From Betaproteobacteria bacterium (GTDB taxonomy: Bacteria; Pseudomonadota; Gammaproteobacteria; Burkholderiales; Ga0077523), in the NCBI GenBank assembly GCA_016713305.1, contig JADJPK010000033.1, positions 1 to 56,802 of the forward strand: a stretch of 56,802 nt of DNA. Reading direction: 5' to 3'. The notes below the pieces were generated by a model that was given only the letters and a program-made list of their open reading frames with translations, was not told the DNA's origin and did not search any database. Both the position numbers and the translations under genes were made by a program. Each line of letters opens with the position of its first letter. The first letter of the stretch is position 1. Positions 9,923 through 20,271 of this stretch are shown here, one piece after another.

Positions 9923-10997
9923 TTGGACCGTATCGAACGCATCGTCCTGCTTGCCGCGCTCGTGCTGCTGGCCATTGCCTGTTTCGTGGTTCTCCGGCCG
10001 TTTCTGTCGGCCGTGCTGTGGGCAGGCATTCTTGCCCTGGCCACCTGGCCCATCTTCTGCCGCGTCCGTTCACAGCTCGGTGGGCGCAGCAACATCGCGG
10101 CCGGCGTCATGACGACCGTGTTCATTCTCGTGCTGGTATTGCCGCTGGCTCTGGGAGGAATCGCGATCGCTCAGCATGCGGACCCATGGATCATGACACG
10201 ATCCGGGACTGGATGGAATCCGGTCTGCCGTTGCCTCCGGCCTGGGTGGAGGGCGTGCCCGTCGCAGGCCACTGGATGCACACAAAATGGCTTGCTGTGG
10301 CCACGGACAGCAGTGCCTTGACGCGGGAGTTGAAACCCTTGGTCGATCCCGCGAAACAGGTCGCCCTGGCTATCGGCCGGGGATTGGGCGAGGTGTCGTC
10401 ACCTGGCCCTGAGTGCGATGATCCTGTTCTTCTTCTGGCGCGATGGAGACGTCCTCCGCGCGCGTGCGGACCATGGCGGAACGTATCGCGGGCAACAGGC
10501 CCTGCAACTCGCTGACGTTGCGCACGCCACCATTCGCCCGGGACGGTGTACGGGATTCTCGGTACCGCGCTCGCGCAGGGACTCTGGCTGCCATCGGTTT
10601 CGCCGTGTCCGGCGTGCCAGCGGCTGCGCTGCTGGGCGTGGCGACATTCTTCCTGTCGGTCGTTCCGTCGGGCCGCCGCTGGTCTGGGGACCCGCGGCAA
10701 TCTGGCTCTCACTACCAGGGACAGCCGGGTGGGCAATCTTCCTGGTCATCTGGGGGCGTCGCCGTGGTGAGCAGTATCGACAATTTTCTCAAGCCGCTGC
10801 TCATCAGCCGCGGATCCAACCTGCCCTTCATCCTCGTGCTGATCGGTGTGCTCGGCGGGGTGCTCGCCTTCGGTTTCGTCGGCGTGTTTCTCGGGCCGAC
10901 GCTGCTGGCGGTGGCCTACCGATTGATCGATGAATGGACGGCGCAGCGCGCGTTCGACGCTCAAGTACCGGCTGCCGATGCCGACATAGGTCCGTAG
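9923..10997 (+). CDS. AI-2E family transporter (frame-disrupted)
   Basis: This is a polytopic inner-membrane protein of the AI-2E/YdiK family. Recognisable segments are an N-terminal TM pair (LLAALVLLAIACFVVLRPFL, then SAVLWAGILALATWPI), a third helix (MTTVFILVLVLPLALGG), a soluble loop, FFFWRDGD, and the C-terminal block FILVLIGVLGGVLAFGFVG followed by FLGPTLLAVAYRLIDEW, which is the family hallmark. The frame changes near 10190, 10390, 10490, 10540, 10670 and 10750. The start is uncertain: TTG at 9923 gives a normal short N-terminus, and an in-frame GTG at 9863 is possible. Family members move small solutes or signals; the substrate is not known here. Confidence 0.8.
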
Positions 10998-11015
10998 CCT
11001 GTCCGGAGCCGGAAC

Positions 11016-11207
11016 ATGGAATCCATCAGTGCATTGTCATCCGCCTTGAGCCAGATCCAGACCGAGGCCAAGGTTCAGACCGCCGTCTTCAGGAAGTCAC
11101 TCGACGCCGAAGCAGGCGCCGCTGCGGGTCTGATCCAGTTGATCGGTACTCCGCAACCTCTTGCCACCGAGGGGGCGCTCGGGACACGTCTCAACATCTA
11201 CGGCTGA
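11016..11207 (+). CDS. YjfB-type putative motility protein
   Basis: This is a 63-residue protein, intact. The pattern SALSSALSQIQTEAKVQTAV, followed by RKSLDAEAGAAAGLIQLIG and a C-terminal GTRLNIYG, matches the YjfB_motility family (about 60 residues, ending L-G-x-x-x-D/N-I). It is named from a weak association with flagellar genes; its biochemical role is unknown. GGAGCC lies 5 nt before the ATG. No flagellar genes are adjacent. Confidence 0.7.
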   Translation: MESISALSSALSQIQTEAKVQTAVFRKSLDAEAGAAAGLIQLIGTPQPLATEGALGTRLNIYG

Positions 11208-11300
11208 GCCTGGTTACGGTGCCCGCAGGAAGACCCCTGGGCGCTGTGAGATCATTGCGCGATTCACGGCCCGGTCGGCCGTTCTCGAAGGAAATCGCGC

Positions 11301-11762
11301 ATGGAAGGTCCCACCAAGTCCGCCTCTGCGGCTGAACTCGCGGCCCTCACGGGTCAGGAGATCGGCACGTCGGAGTGGTTCACGCTCGATCAGAAGACGA
11401 TCGAGCAGTTCGGCGAACTTACCCAAGATACGTACTTCATCCACATGGACCCTGAGCGGGCCAGGACGACCGCGTTCGGCGGAACCATCGCACACGGCTT
11501 CCTGACGCTTTCCATGCTTTCCTGCATGGCCTATCAGGTGTCCGTTCATCGAAGGCACGCGGAACGGCGTCAACTACGGGTTCAACCGGTTGCGCTTTGT
11601 CGCACCGGTGCCGAGCGGTGGACGGGTGCGTGGCCGGTTCCTGCTGCGCAATCTGGACGTGAAGTCCGACCGTTGGCAGGCCACGTGGGAGGTCTCCGTG
11701 GAGATCGAGAACGGCGCCAGCCGGCCATCGTCGCCGAATGGATCACGGCCGGACTTTTTGAA
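11301..11762 (+). CDS. MaoC-family (R)-enoyl-CoA hydratase (frame-disrupted)
   Basis: This is a hot-dog-fold dehydratase acting on 2-enoyl-CoA or similar thioesters. Motifs are WFTLDQKTIEQFGELTQDTY, then IHMDPERARTTAFGGTIAHG containing the D-x5-H type catalytic pair (D in the first block, H in the GTIAHGF block), and FLTLSMLSCM. The remainder (GVNYGFNRLRFVAPVPSGGR, then RPAIVAEWITAGLF) lies in other frames after slips near 11540 and 11720. A stop close to 11762 in a T-run frame gives a normal 150-residue protein. It is followed at once by an SDR, so the pair may work on the same acyl-CoA. Confidence 0.85.
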
Positions 11763-11781
11763 CCTCGCGGGAGAGTGCGTC

Positions 11782-12547
11782 ATGTCGCTATTCGATCTTT
11801 CGGGAAAAGTCGCCATCGTGACCGGTTCGTCGCGAGGCATCGGGCGGGCCATTGCGGAGCGCATGGCGGAGCAGGGGGGCGAACGTGGTCATCTCGTCGC
11901 GCAAGGAGGGTCCGTGCGTAGAGGTGGCCGATTCCATCAACCGGCGTTTCGGAGCCGGACGGGCGATATCACAACCCGCCAATATCTCGTCCAAGCCGGA
12001 TCTGCAGGCGCTCGTCGACACGACGCGCGAACGATTCGGGCGCATCGATGTACTGGTCTGCAATGCGGCTTCCAATCCGTACTACGGTCCCTTGGGAGGA
12101 ATCAGCGACGATCAGTTCCGCAAGGTGCTCGACAACAATGTGATCTCCAACCACTGGCTCATCCAGATGGTCGTGCCGGAGATGATCGAGCGCCGCGACG
12201 GCGCGATCATCATCGTCTCTTCCATCGGCGGTCTGCGGGGATCGGCAGTGATCGGCGCCTACAACATCTCCAAGGCGGCGGACTTCCAGCTGGCGCGCAA
12301 TCTTGCTGTCGAGTACGGACCGCACAACGTCAGGATCAACTGCATCGCGCCGGGACTTATCAAGACCGACTTTGCCCGCGCGCTGTGGGAGAACCCCGAT
12401 ACGCTCGAGCACTACACGGCCACGACCCCGCTGCGCCGCATCGGTGAACCGGACGAGATTGCCGGCGTCGCGGTGCTGCTGGCCTCGAAGGCGGGGTCCT
12501 TCATGACCGGGCAGGGGATCGTCGTCGACGGTGGCGTGACCATCTGA
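11782..12547 (+). CDS. SDR family oxidoreductase, FabG-like (one frameshift)
   Basis: This is a classical SDR of about 255 residues. It has the N-terminal VAIVTGSSRGIGRAIAERMA (TGxxxGIG), NAAS (the NNAG position), the catalytic Ser in IIIVSSIGG, the YxxxK motif as YNISK, and a C-terminal MTGQGIVVDGGVTI. A single G-run slip near 11875 separates the first 30 residues; the rest reads in one frame. ATG at 11782 starts MSLFDLSGKVAIVTG. It sits about 20 bp after the MaoC gene, a pairing seen in fatty-acid and polyhydroxyalkanoate metabolism. The exact substrate is unknown. Confidence 0.88.
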
Positions 12548-12921
12548 TCCTTGCGAGGGCGGAAGGTGCGGGGAGCCGCGAGTTCCGCAACAATGTCCCT
12601 GCCGTTCCAGCGTCGCGTGGCTTCGTTGCGGCTCCTGGTGCGTCCGTCGCGTTCATCGATGTTTCCGGGAAGGCTCTCGAGGGGGAACGATTCACGGCCG
12701 GACCGTGAACCCTCATGGTCCCGGATGGTACGGGGACGGGGCCTCCGGCAGACGGCGATACACTTGGATGACCGGGCGTGGACGGATGGGCCAGAGCGCC
12801 AATTGACGCTCATCAACATCCCTGTCACCGTCCACGGTCCAATTGGACGAGGTCGACGGGAAGCGCAGTAGGGAGGGTTGCGCCGCCCGGGTCCGCCGAC
12901 ACGAACAGGAGCAGATACACC
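12548..12921. other. Intergenic region between SDR and hpf
   Basis: Open frames exist on both strands but none resembles a known family, and codon choice looks like GC-rich shadow. I see no RNA gene or clear hairpin. Confidence 0.35.
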
Positions 12922-13292
12922 GTGCAGAATCCGCTACAGATCACGTTCCGCGACATGGCGCACTCCGACGCGCTAGAAACTCATATCCGCGAGAAGGCCG
13001 CCAAGCTCGATGCGCATTTCGCCCATCTCACTTCGTGCCATGTGACGCTGGAACAGCCCCACAAGCACAAGCATCAGGGGAAGACTTTCCGCGTCCATAT
13101 CAGCCTCCACGTTCCCGGAGAAGACATCGTGATCAACCGCCACGAGGACGAGGACGCCTACGTGGCCCTGAGGACGCCTTCGACGCCGCCAAGCGGCAAC
13201 TGGAGGAATATGCGCGAAGGCTGCGCGGTGAGGTGAAGCATCACGACAGCGGGGCTCGCCCGGCAGGGGATGCAATCGACGCTGCCGAGTAA
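12922..13292 (+). CDS. hpf: Ribosome hibernation promoting factor (HPF/RaiA family)
   Basis: This is a short-form hibernation factor that binds the 30S decoding centre and inactivates ribosomes in stationary phase. The N-terminal beta-alpha-beta segment LQITFRDMAHSDALETHIRE, the helix KAAKLDAHF, the strand LTSCHVTLEQPHKHKHQGK, and HEDEDAYVALRDAFDAAKRQ match the S30AE domain. One frameshift near 13170 separates the last helix (QLEEYARRLRGEV). GTG at 12922 is chosen for QNPLQITF and a GGAG about 10 nt upstream. The length of about 123 residues is normal for the short family. Confidence 0.88.
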
Positions 13293-13322
13293 TGCATGGA
13301 CACGGAGTGTGGGGCGCTCCAG

Positions 13323-13853
13323 TTACTTGACAGCTTGCCGGCGGCGCACGAGTCGCACGGCCTTGGATTCGCTCTGATAGCAGCTGTCGTTGCCGTCGTC
13401 ACCGCACGGGACGCCCCAGACCGCAGGTTCGCCCCGTGGGGTTGAGGCCCAGTACCAAGTCGGTGGAGCATCCGGGAAGGCTTCCGGATCCGCCGGCTGG
13501 GGTCCCTTGTCGTAGAGGGACTGCAATTCGTTTACGGTCGGCAATCGCCAGCGCGCCGACTGCAGTTGCCGGGCCTCTTCGTACCAGAGCTTCGTGGCAA
13601 GGCCTACGCAGCCAAGTCCCGTCGTCCAGCGCTGGCCCGCGCTGCAGCGTTTCCACGTTAGTCCCGTGTGTCGGTCAAGCACGATCTCGCCATCCGCCAC
13701 GAACCGGCGCCTTCCGTCCGCCGTCACGGGCGCGTGGTCCTGGGGGTTCGCATGGGGGGAGGCGTCTGTCGAAGCGTGTGCCTTCCAGGGCAGATGCATG
13801 GCGCAGCACCACCCGGCCAGTATCAAGACCCAGAGCGGATGGCGCTGCCACAT
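13323..13853 (-). CDS. DUF1566 (Lcl-type) exported protein B
   Basis: 176 residues, intact. It has a hydrophobic N-terminus (PLWVLILAGWCCAMHLPW) resembling a signal peptide, then a DUF1566 domain: GLTWKRCSAGQRW, WRLPTVNELQSLYD, and the C-terminal ESKAVRLVRRR. This C-type-lectin-like (Lcl) domain occurs in exported adhesins and surface proteins; the ligand is unknown. Its ATG overlaps the stop of the preceding DUF1566 gene by one base (TGATG), so the two are co-translated. Four Cys residues suggest disulfides. Confidence 0.75.
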   Translation of the reverse strand: MWQRHPLWVLILAGWCCAMHLPWKAHASTDASPHANPQDHAPVTADGRRRFVADGEIVLDRHTGLTWKRCSAGQRWTTGLGCVGLATKLWYEEARQLQSARWRLPTVNELQSLYDKGPQPADPEAFPDAPPTWYWASTPRGEPAVWGVPCGDDGNDSCYQSESKAVRLVRRRQAVK

Positions 13854-14428
13854 CAGGGCTTTCGTGAGTGCCCGGGTGGCCGTGGTCCGGCGTCCTTGGT
13901 CCAGGGCCCGGTACGTACGAATCGCACGGCGTCGCGATTCGTACGGGGTGGAAAGTAGTGGTTGGAGCGGCCGTTCTCGAACAAGACGTACCAGGCAGAG
14001 GAACGGTCGCGGTTGTCCGTGGCCCAGAAATAGACGGGGAACGTATCCGGGAAGGCCTGACTGTCGATCGTGGGCATGCGGTCCTTCATCACGATGGACA
14101 TCAACTCGTCCAGTGTGGGAACGCGCCATCCCTTGGATTCCAGCGTCTTGGCCTCGTCGAACGTGATTCGTGCCGGTTCGCCATCGCAACGCTCGCCTGA
14201 GGGTGACCAGCGCTGCCCGAGCGCGCAGCGTTGCCACGTGAGATTCGTCTTCGGGTCGTAGACAAGGGGTCCGGAGGCGGCGAGCCGACCCTCTTGGATC
14301 GTGGCTTCGGCGGATGCAGACGGTACGTTGGCGCATGCGAGCGTGAACATCAGTACGCTCGCTACAAGAATGCGAGTGGCGATCCCTGCGATTCGTCGGG
14401 CGAGGGAAGCTTCAAGTGTGGAGGCCAT
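13853..14428 (-). CDS. DUF1566 (Lcl-type) exported protein A
   Basis: 191 residues, intact. It has an N-terminal signal with a lipobox-like VLMFTLACANV (possible lipoprotein), then DUF1566 motifs NLTWQRCALGQRW, GWRVPTLDELMSIVM, QAFPDTFPVYFWATDN and DAVRFVRTG. It is the paralogue of the next gene: both share the W-R-LP/VPT-x-x-EL core and the AFPD block. The start lies 2 nt after the stop of the HupE/UreJ-like gene, so the three genes form one minus-strand operon. The function is unknown; surface display next to a membrane protein is the main clue. Confidence 0.75.
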   Translation of the reverse strand: MASTLEASLARRIAGIATRILVASVLMFTLACANVPSASAEATIQEGRLAASGPLVYDPKTNLTWQRCALGQRWSPSGERCDGEPARITFDEAKTLESKGWRVPTLDELMSIVMKDRMPTIDSQAFPDTFPVYFWATDNRDRSSAWYVLFENGRSNHYFPPRTNRDAVRFVRTGPWTKDAGPRPPGHSRKP

Positions 14429-14430
14429 GC

Positions 14431-15692
14431 TCAAAGCCGGGTAACGAGCAGTGCGGCACCGATGAGGGTGACTGCAGCGGAGACGGCGACGCTGAAATGA
14501 CGGCCCCATCGCGCCCGGTCCCAGAGCAGTAGAGCGGGGAGTGTGACCGCGATGATTCCGATCTGCCCCAGTTCGACACCGGCATTGAAGTACAGCAGGG
14601 CACCGAGCAGGTCCTCGCGCAGACCCATCTCGCGAAGGACATAGCTGAAGCCCACACCATGAATGAGTCCGAACACGAATACAAGGCCGATTCTCCGCCA
14701 GTGCGCGCTGCGACGGGGGCGGGTTCCGGCATCTCTCGCGCGGTACAGCGCCAGCAAGTTCTCCACGCCGATGTAGACGATGGTCAAGGCAATCATCGGC
14801 TCCGTCCAATCGGGGTCCAGTCTCAGGATGCCGAGCGTGGATAACGCCATCGTCACGGCGTGCGCCACCGTGAACGCCGTGACCAGCGAGGAGTTCGCGG
14901 CCGCGCCGGGCCAGCATCACCAGTCCGACAATGAACAGCACGTGATCGAATCCGGCGAAGATGTGCTTGACGCCCAGAGAGACGAACCCTGGATCGACCT
15001 GTGAAAGCTGCAGCCTGCCGAGACTGGGCTGGACTTCCTGGATGCCGGGCACGGGGTTGTCAGGTGCTTGCGCGTCCAGAGAGAAGCGATGGTTGGGATC
15101 GCTGTCGAAGAACCCCGAGGCGAGGAACTCCCCATTGACGGAGCAGATCTGCAACGGGGATTGACAGCGTCGGCTGTTCGGCCGTGAATCGCATGCGCTG
15201 ACGCTGGCCGGCCATGAAGACACGAACGAAGTTCTCGTGGTCAGGCCACTTCTCGAAGAAGAGCGAGTATCGGATCGACAGCTCGCGCATGCCGGCCGGA
15301 CAAACGAACGTGAACTGGTACTGGTGGGACCCCACTGCTTCCAGAGTTCGGCTCAGCGCCTGTGAAAGAAGGCATCTTTCGCCGGACGCTTCGACCTGCC
15401 ATCCGGCTTTCACCCGTTCCAGATACACGAAAGGCAGGGCGGACGATGGGCTTGCCTTTCCGGGGTCGCCCGCCAGTTCCAGCAGATTGTCCGCAGGCAC
15501 CGAGTAGATGATCCGCACGCCGGTGGCCGCGATCTGAATCGACGTATCCGTGAACCCGGACACGTGCGCATGGGCAGTGGAACTCACCAAGGCAAAGAGC
15601 CACCACGCATGCGCTAACGTTCGATCCCAGGTGCGGCGTGGACTTGGACAACGACGGAATCGGAGTACCGCTCTCCCCATCGCGCGAGCCAT
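14431..15692 (-). CDS. HupE/UreJ-family membrane protein with exported N-terminal domain (frame-disrupted)
   Basis: The N-terminal part has a signal peptide (WWLFALVSSTAHAHVSGF) and an extracytoplasmic beta-rich domain of about 190 residues. The C-terminal part has the HupE/UreJ_2 signature HIFAGFDHVLFIVGLVML, VTAFTVAHAVTMALSTLG, FGLIHGVGFSYVLREMG and a final TM helix. His-rich TM motifs suggest a metal site, as in nickel/cobalt permease-like HupE. Frame changes near 15150 and near 14890. ATG at 15692 is one of two close candidates (the other is 15680). It is the first gene of the operon with the two DUF1566 genes. Confidence 0.75.
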
Positions 15693-15776
15693 CAGCAGTG
15701 CCAGCAAGCGACACGGTCCGGCACCCGTGAAGGCGCCGGACCGGGGGCATCCGAACCGGATCAACTTCAAGGTCGG

Positions 15777-16925
15777 CTACGCAATGCGACGGCGTCGGAT
15801 TCCGAGTGCTGCGAGGCCCAGAGCCGCCAGCGCGAGAGTGGACGGTTCGGGGACCGGTGCCAGCGCGACCGATGTACGGCCGAATACGTCGATGCTCGCT
15901 CCTTGAGCCAGAATGAGGCCCTCGTTGAAATTTCCGGCCGCGTCCGAGCTGACCTGGATGAACGCTTGGCCTTCGGCGAGGACTTCGAAAGTGAGGGTGA
16001 CCAAGGTGAAGTCTTCATCACCGGACACGGGCAGTCCCGGAAAGGAGGATCCGGCGACGTCCGTATCTTCAAAGAAGCTGCTGTCATCGTCGAAGCCTGC
16101 CGGCATCGAAACGTTCGTGAGCCGAAGCAGGGTGGGGTCGAAGTCGAGGTCGAAGCCGAACGCCAGCAGTTCTTCGGACTCCTCCGCACTCGCGAACGGT
16201 GAGAGGGCAACGACCGTCGTCGTGAACGTTGATCCGACCGAGGCGGCATTGGGAGCGGAGAGCATCGTATTGGCCTGCTTCAGGCTGAAAGACAGGCTGT
16301 CCGCGTATCCGTCGTTCGAACTGCCGCCGGTTCGGATGGCAGACAGGACGACTTCGGCAGACGTTGCTCCTGCGGGCACCCAGCCGTTGGCCTCCCGCAA
16401 CAGCATCGCGGTGACTCCGCCTCGGTCCGTTGGGGTGACGGGCCCGATGGTCTTCGATCCCACGATCTGATTGGATGCATTCAGGAAGTTCACGTCGAGC
16501 GTCACATGGTCTTCCTGAGTCGCGTAGCCTCCGAGCCAGCCGGACAGCGCGTAATAGGCGCCTGCACCGTTGATCGACGACCCCGCGAAACCAAGATCGA
16601 TGGTTTGCCGGCCGATGGAAGGTGTGCCATAGCCGCCCCCGAAGTGATTCGCACCGGGATCGGACGGTCCTGGATCGGTGAGACACGGATAGCCGCCCGG
16701 GCAACCGAGCGAGTAGTCGATCGCGGTCAGTTCCCCGGTCACGTTCCATCCGGGCAAGTTCGCCACGAAATTGCCATCTCCTCCGGCTGTCGCATCCGCG
16801 CCCGGGTTGACCAGCAAGTTCGTGTTCCATGCTGCCGAGACCAAGGGCGCTTGCGAGAGCAGGAGGGTACAGGCGAGTGCCTGCGGAATCGCGCGGCACA
16901 GGGCAGGAAAGCGGGTCAAGTTCAT
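15777..16925 (-). CDS. PEP-CTERM protein with cohesin-like domain
   Basis: 382 residues, intact. It has a signal peptide (residues 1-31, cut after VSA), an N-terminal beta-sandwich region starting NLLVNPGADATAG (carbohydrate-binding-like, about 40-215), a cohesin-like domain at about 225-345 (ASVGSTFTTTVVAL, FGFDLDFDPTLLRLTNVSM, FTLVTLTFEVLAEG), and the sorting signal PVPEPSTLALAALGLAALG with an RRRR tail. PEP-CTERM proteins are handled by exosortase and displayed at the surface. It lies directly downstream of a phosphatase that ends in a dockerin-like domain. Confidence 0.85.
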   Translation of the reverse strand: MNLTRFPALCRAIPQALACTLLLSQAPLVSAAWNTNLLVNPGADATAGGDGNFVANLPGWNVTGELTAIDYSLGCPGGYPCLTDPGPSDPGANHFGGGYGTPSIGRQTIDLGFAGSSINGAGAYYALSGWLGGYATQEDHVTLDVNFLNASNQIVGSKTIGPVTPTDRGGVTAMLLREANGWVPAGATSAEVVLSAIRTGGSSNDGYADSLSFSLKQANTMLSAPNAASVGSTFTTTVVALSPFASAEESEELLAFGFDLDFDPTLLRLTNVSMPAGFDDDSSFFEDTDVAGSSFPGLPVSGDEDFTLVTLTFEVLAEGQAFIQVSSDAAGNFNEGLILAQGASIDVFGRTSVALAPVPEPSTLALAALGLAALGIRRRRIA

Positions 16926-16966
16926 GGTCTCTCGTCTATGGTTGTGGTTGCCTGAGTGTCACGCGC

Positions 16967-19922
16967 TCACTGCTTCTTGTAGATCGCGTACCACAGCTTG
17001 TAGTCATTCTGCGTAATGCAGGCATCGGAATCGAAGTTGGCTGCAATCACGTACCGCGCGCTGCCGAAGCAGCTGCCCATGGCCGCGCGTTGCACATCCC
17101 GATCGAGAAGGTCGACCTTTCCATCGCCGTTGATGTCGCCCGGCTTGATGACCTTGAAACTCACCCGCGGAGCAGCCTCCGTGTAGGTGTCGTTCACGAA
17201 GAGCGCCACGTAGTAGCTGCCCGAAGGCAGTGCATCTGTGCTCCAGTTGCCGGACGAGCCCGACAGGTAAGTCCACCGCAGCGAGCCCGCCTGACCAGGC
17301 GTCTGTCCTGCCTTGTAGATGCCTACCCAATCCTTGGCGTTCCCGGGCATGTTGGCCCAGCTCACGGCAACTGCCTCCGTATCGAGATACTGAGTCTTGG
17401 AGATCGACAACGTCGGCTGGGGCGGTGGGAGTGTGGCATTGCCTACGGTGAACTCCACTCGGTTCGAGACTTCGGTGTACGAATCGTTGGTGAACAGCGC
17501 CATGAAGTAGCTGCCTTCGGGAAGGTCTTCGGTGACGCCGACCGTTCCAGTGGCCTTGCCATCCACGTAGTAGTACGTGACGAGCTTGTCCACGCCCGGA
17601 GTGGCTCCCAGTTTGAAAATGCCGATGTAGTCCTTGGGAATGCCGGGACCGCCGCTGAAGCCGATCGAATAATCCTGACCGGGGTCCAGCGAGGTGTCGG
17701 ACATGGAAAGCGTCGCGATCCGATCGCCCACGGAGAAGGGAATGCGCTCGATGATCTCGAAGTAGCCGTCGTTGACGAAGAAGCTGGCGAAGTAGTATCC
17801 CTTGGTCAGGCCATCGAACGTGGCACTACCGGAAGTCGTCGGGGCATACTTCCACTTGGTGGCACCTACGGGCCCCGGCTCCTCGCCGACGCGATAGATG
17901 CCGATCCAGTCCGTGGTCTTGCCTGGAGCGCCGGCCCAATTGAACACGACCGATTCGCCTACGGCGAATGCCGGCTTGTTGATCTGCACTGTCGGGATGT
18001 TGCCCACGTAGAACGGCAGACGCGGCGCGATCTCGGTATAGCCGTCATTGGTGAAGAACGCCGCGTAGTACTCGTTGCCCGACGCCAGCCCGATGAAGCT
18101 CGCCTGACCGTTGGGACCGGTGACGTAAGCGTACTGTGTCGATCCTACTTGTCCGGGCGTCTGGCCCTTGCGATAGATGCCGATCCAGTCGAGCGGATTT
18201 CCCGTTCCATTGATGTACTTCACGACGACCGGTTCGGCCGGAAGGAACGCCTTCTTGTCGAGCGAGATGGCTGGGTTGCCGGAGGTGCTGCCTTTGACCG
18301 TGAACGCCTTCGTTTCCGACCACGCCGACCACTCCACGTTGGTGTCACGGTGGCGTGCGCGGATGTAATACGTGCCGTTCGGAAGTGCCATGGAAGCGAC
18401 CTCGAACGACAGGATGTTGAGCCCGGCATTGATGTCAACCGGCTCGTACAGAGGGGCACCAGTGTCCCCGTAGAGGTTCTCGACGTCCCGCAGCTTGTCC
18501 ACGATCAGGCTTTGGAACGACGCATCCCGCGCAATCTGGAACTGCGTACTGTTCAGTTGTTCGCCATGGCTGGAGGAGAACGCAGAGCTTTCGAACGCGT
18601 AGGGCAGGAAGACGGTGGCGGGTGAGGCGATGGTCCCCAGATTGTTCTGGATCTGCGGCTGCTGCGGGGCACCGGCGTTCAGTTTGCGGTGGAAGCTGTC
18701 AGTCTGGCGGCTCTGATACACGAAGCCCAGCTTGGGGTGCGCCTCGGAGAACGACCGCACGGTCATTTCGCGCGTTTCGTTGTCGATCTCGACCAACTGC
18801 CAGGTCCAGTTGGCGATCGTCTTCTGTACATCATCGAAGTCGCGCTCGGTCGACTGGCCCCAGAACTGGTCCCACGCCGTGCCGCCGGAGATCATGTGGT
18901 AAGTCGGGAAATCGCGAGTCTGACCGCGAGCGTACAAATGATGATGGCCCGCCACGTTCAATACGTGTTTGCGCGTGGAAGACAGGATCGGCATGATTTC
19001 GTTGCGCAGCCACGTGGAGATATCGCCGACGTACTGTTCTGCCTGATATGGGCGGTGGAGGACGCTGATGATCCAGTCCACTTCCGGATCGTCCTTGGCG
19101 GTATTGATTACCTGCTGGACCCAGGCTTTCTGGGAAGCGCTGGGGGCCTCGCTGTCCAGGTGGATGAACAGAACACGTCCGACGTGGTTGGCGTAGTAGC
19201 GCTCGTCGGGCCCGGCCACATGCGTCTTGTACGCGATCGTCCCGTGGAAGAAGTGTGCCTTCCAGTTGGTGAGTCCCGGATCGTAGTAGGTCTCGTGATT
19301 GCCCAGCGTGGTCTGGATGGGGACGTTCTTCGACATCGGCGAGGACTGCCAGAAATGCAGGTTCTCGTAGTGGTCCAATGTACCCACATCGACCTGGTCG
19401 CCGTCGTTGACGATCAGGTTCCAGCACCTCCTCGATGGGCTTGCCGTACTCTGCTTCCAGTTTGGCCCGGGCGGCGTTCATGAGCCGGAAATGACGATCC
19501 TGATCGCGGATCTGGTGGTCGCCCACGAAAAGGATCCTGAACTTCCCGGTGACCGTGCTGGACGCCGGTTCGGTCTTGAACCGGTAGACGGGAGAGGTCT
19601 GGGCACCGGATCGGATGCGGTACTGGTATACGGTGTCAGGCGACAGGCCGCTCAGCTTGACGCCGTGAAAGTAATAGTTCGAGGCAAGACTCTGCGCAGT
19701 CCCGGACGTTTGCTGATTGAGGGTGCCTCCGGCCGGGCCGTACTCGACGATGGACGTCGCAGCGGCCGCCGTTTTCCAGGTGACGTAGACGGAAGTGGAG
19801 GAGGCCGCCTGAAGGTAGGGCACCATGTCGGCGGCGAATGCAGCCGCCGAGATCCAGAGAAGAGCCACCGCGCCCGCCAGGCGAAACGCCCACTCCCGGC
19901 AAAGCATCTTGAGGGTCCCCAT
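16967..19922 (-). CDS. Secreted purple-acid-phosphatase-like enzyme with four repeats and dockerin-like C-terminus (one frameshift)
   Basis: About 985 residues. Signal peptide (LAGAVALLWISAAAFAA), fibronectin-like N-terminal domain (residues 35-115), and metallophosphoesterase core with FVGDHQ, NDGDQVD, LGNHETYY, SVLHRPYQ and VAGHHHLYARG, the five metal-binding motifs in order. After a linker come four tandem modules of about 90 residues, each with a D-[WY]-[IV]-GI-[YF]-[RK] strand and an F-x-ND-[GS/T]-Y-x-E turn. The last 55 residues hold GDINGDGKVDLLD and NFDSDACITQND, two calcium loops of a dockerin-like domain. One frameshift near 19410 falls inside the GDQVD region. It acts outside the cytoplasm on phosphomonoesters or diesters; the substrate is unknown. 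Confidence 0.85.
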
Positions 19923-20271
19923 GCAAGCCTCCCACGATTTGATACCCGGAGTCTCCCAAGCGGCCGTTACACGGTAGTGAGCACGTTCAGAGAATTCGTA
20001 GTTCGATCAGATCAGTGGGCGAGCGGTCCCGGTTTCCGGACCAACGTCCCCTTCGCGGGAACACCGCCCTGGGGCTCGGCCGAATGCAGCGTCCATCCGG
20101 TCCCCTGAGTCCGGCCGGACCAAAGGCGAGAGGATCTGCTGACATTCGCTGGAAACGGGAGTGGTGCCAAATGAGCCCGTGGTCCGGTTCAGTCGCGCGG
20201 GATCTTCCTGCCGAGGGTTTTCTCGAGGACGTTTCTCGTTTCTTTCCCGATTCAGTCGTTGTGGCTCCCCC
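19923..20271. other. Divergent intergenic region
   Basis: This lies between the phosphatase start and the small membrane protein. It must hold their promoters, but I cannot assign boxes with confidence. No coding family is recognised. Confidence 0.35.

Noticed and set aside
16829..18625. 598-codon plus-strand open frame antisense to the phosphatase
   Set aside because: The minus strand encodes unmistakable metal-binding motifs and repeats; the plus frame is a shadow.
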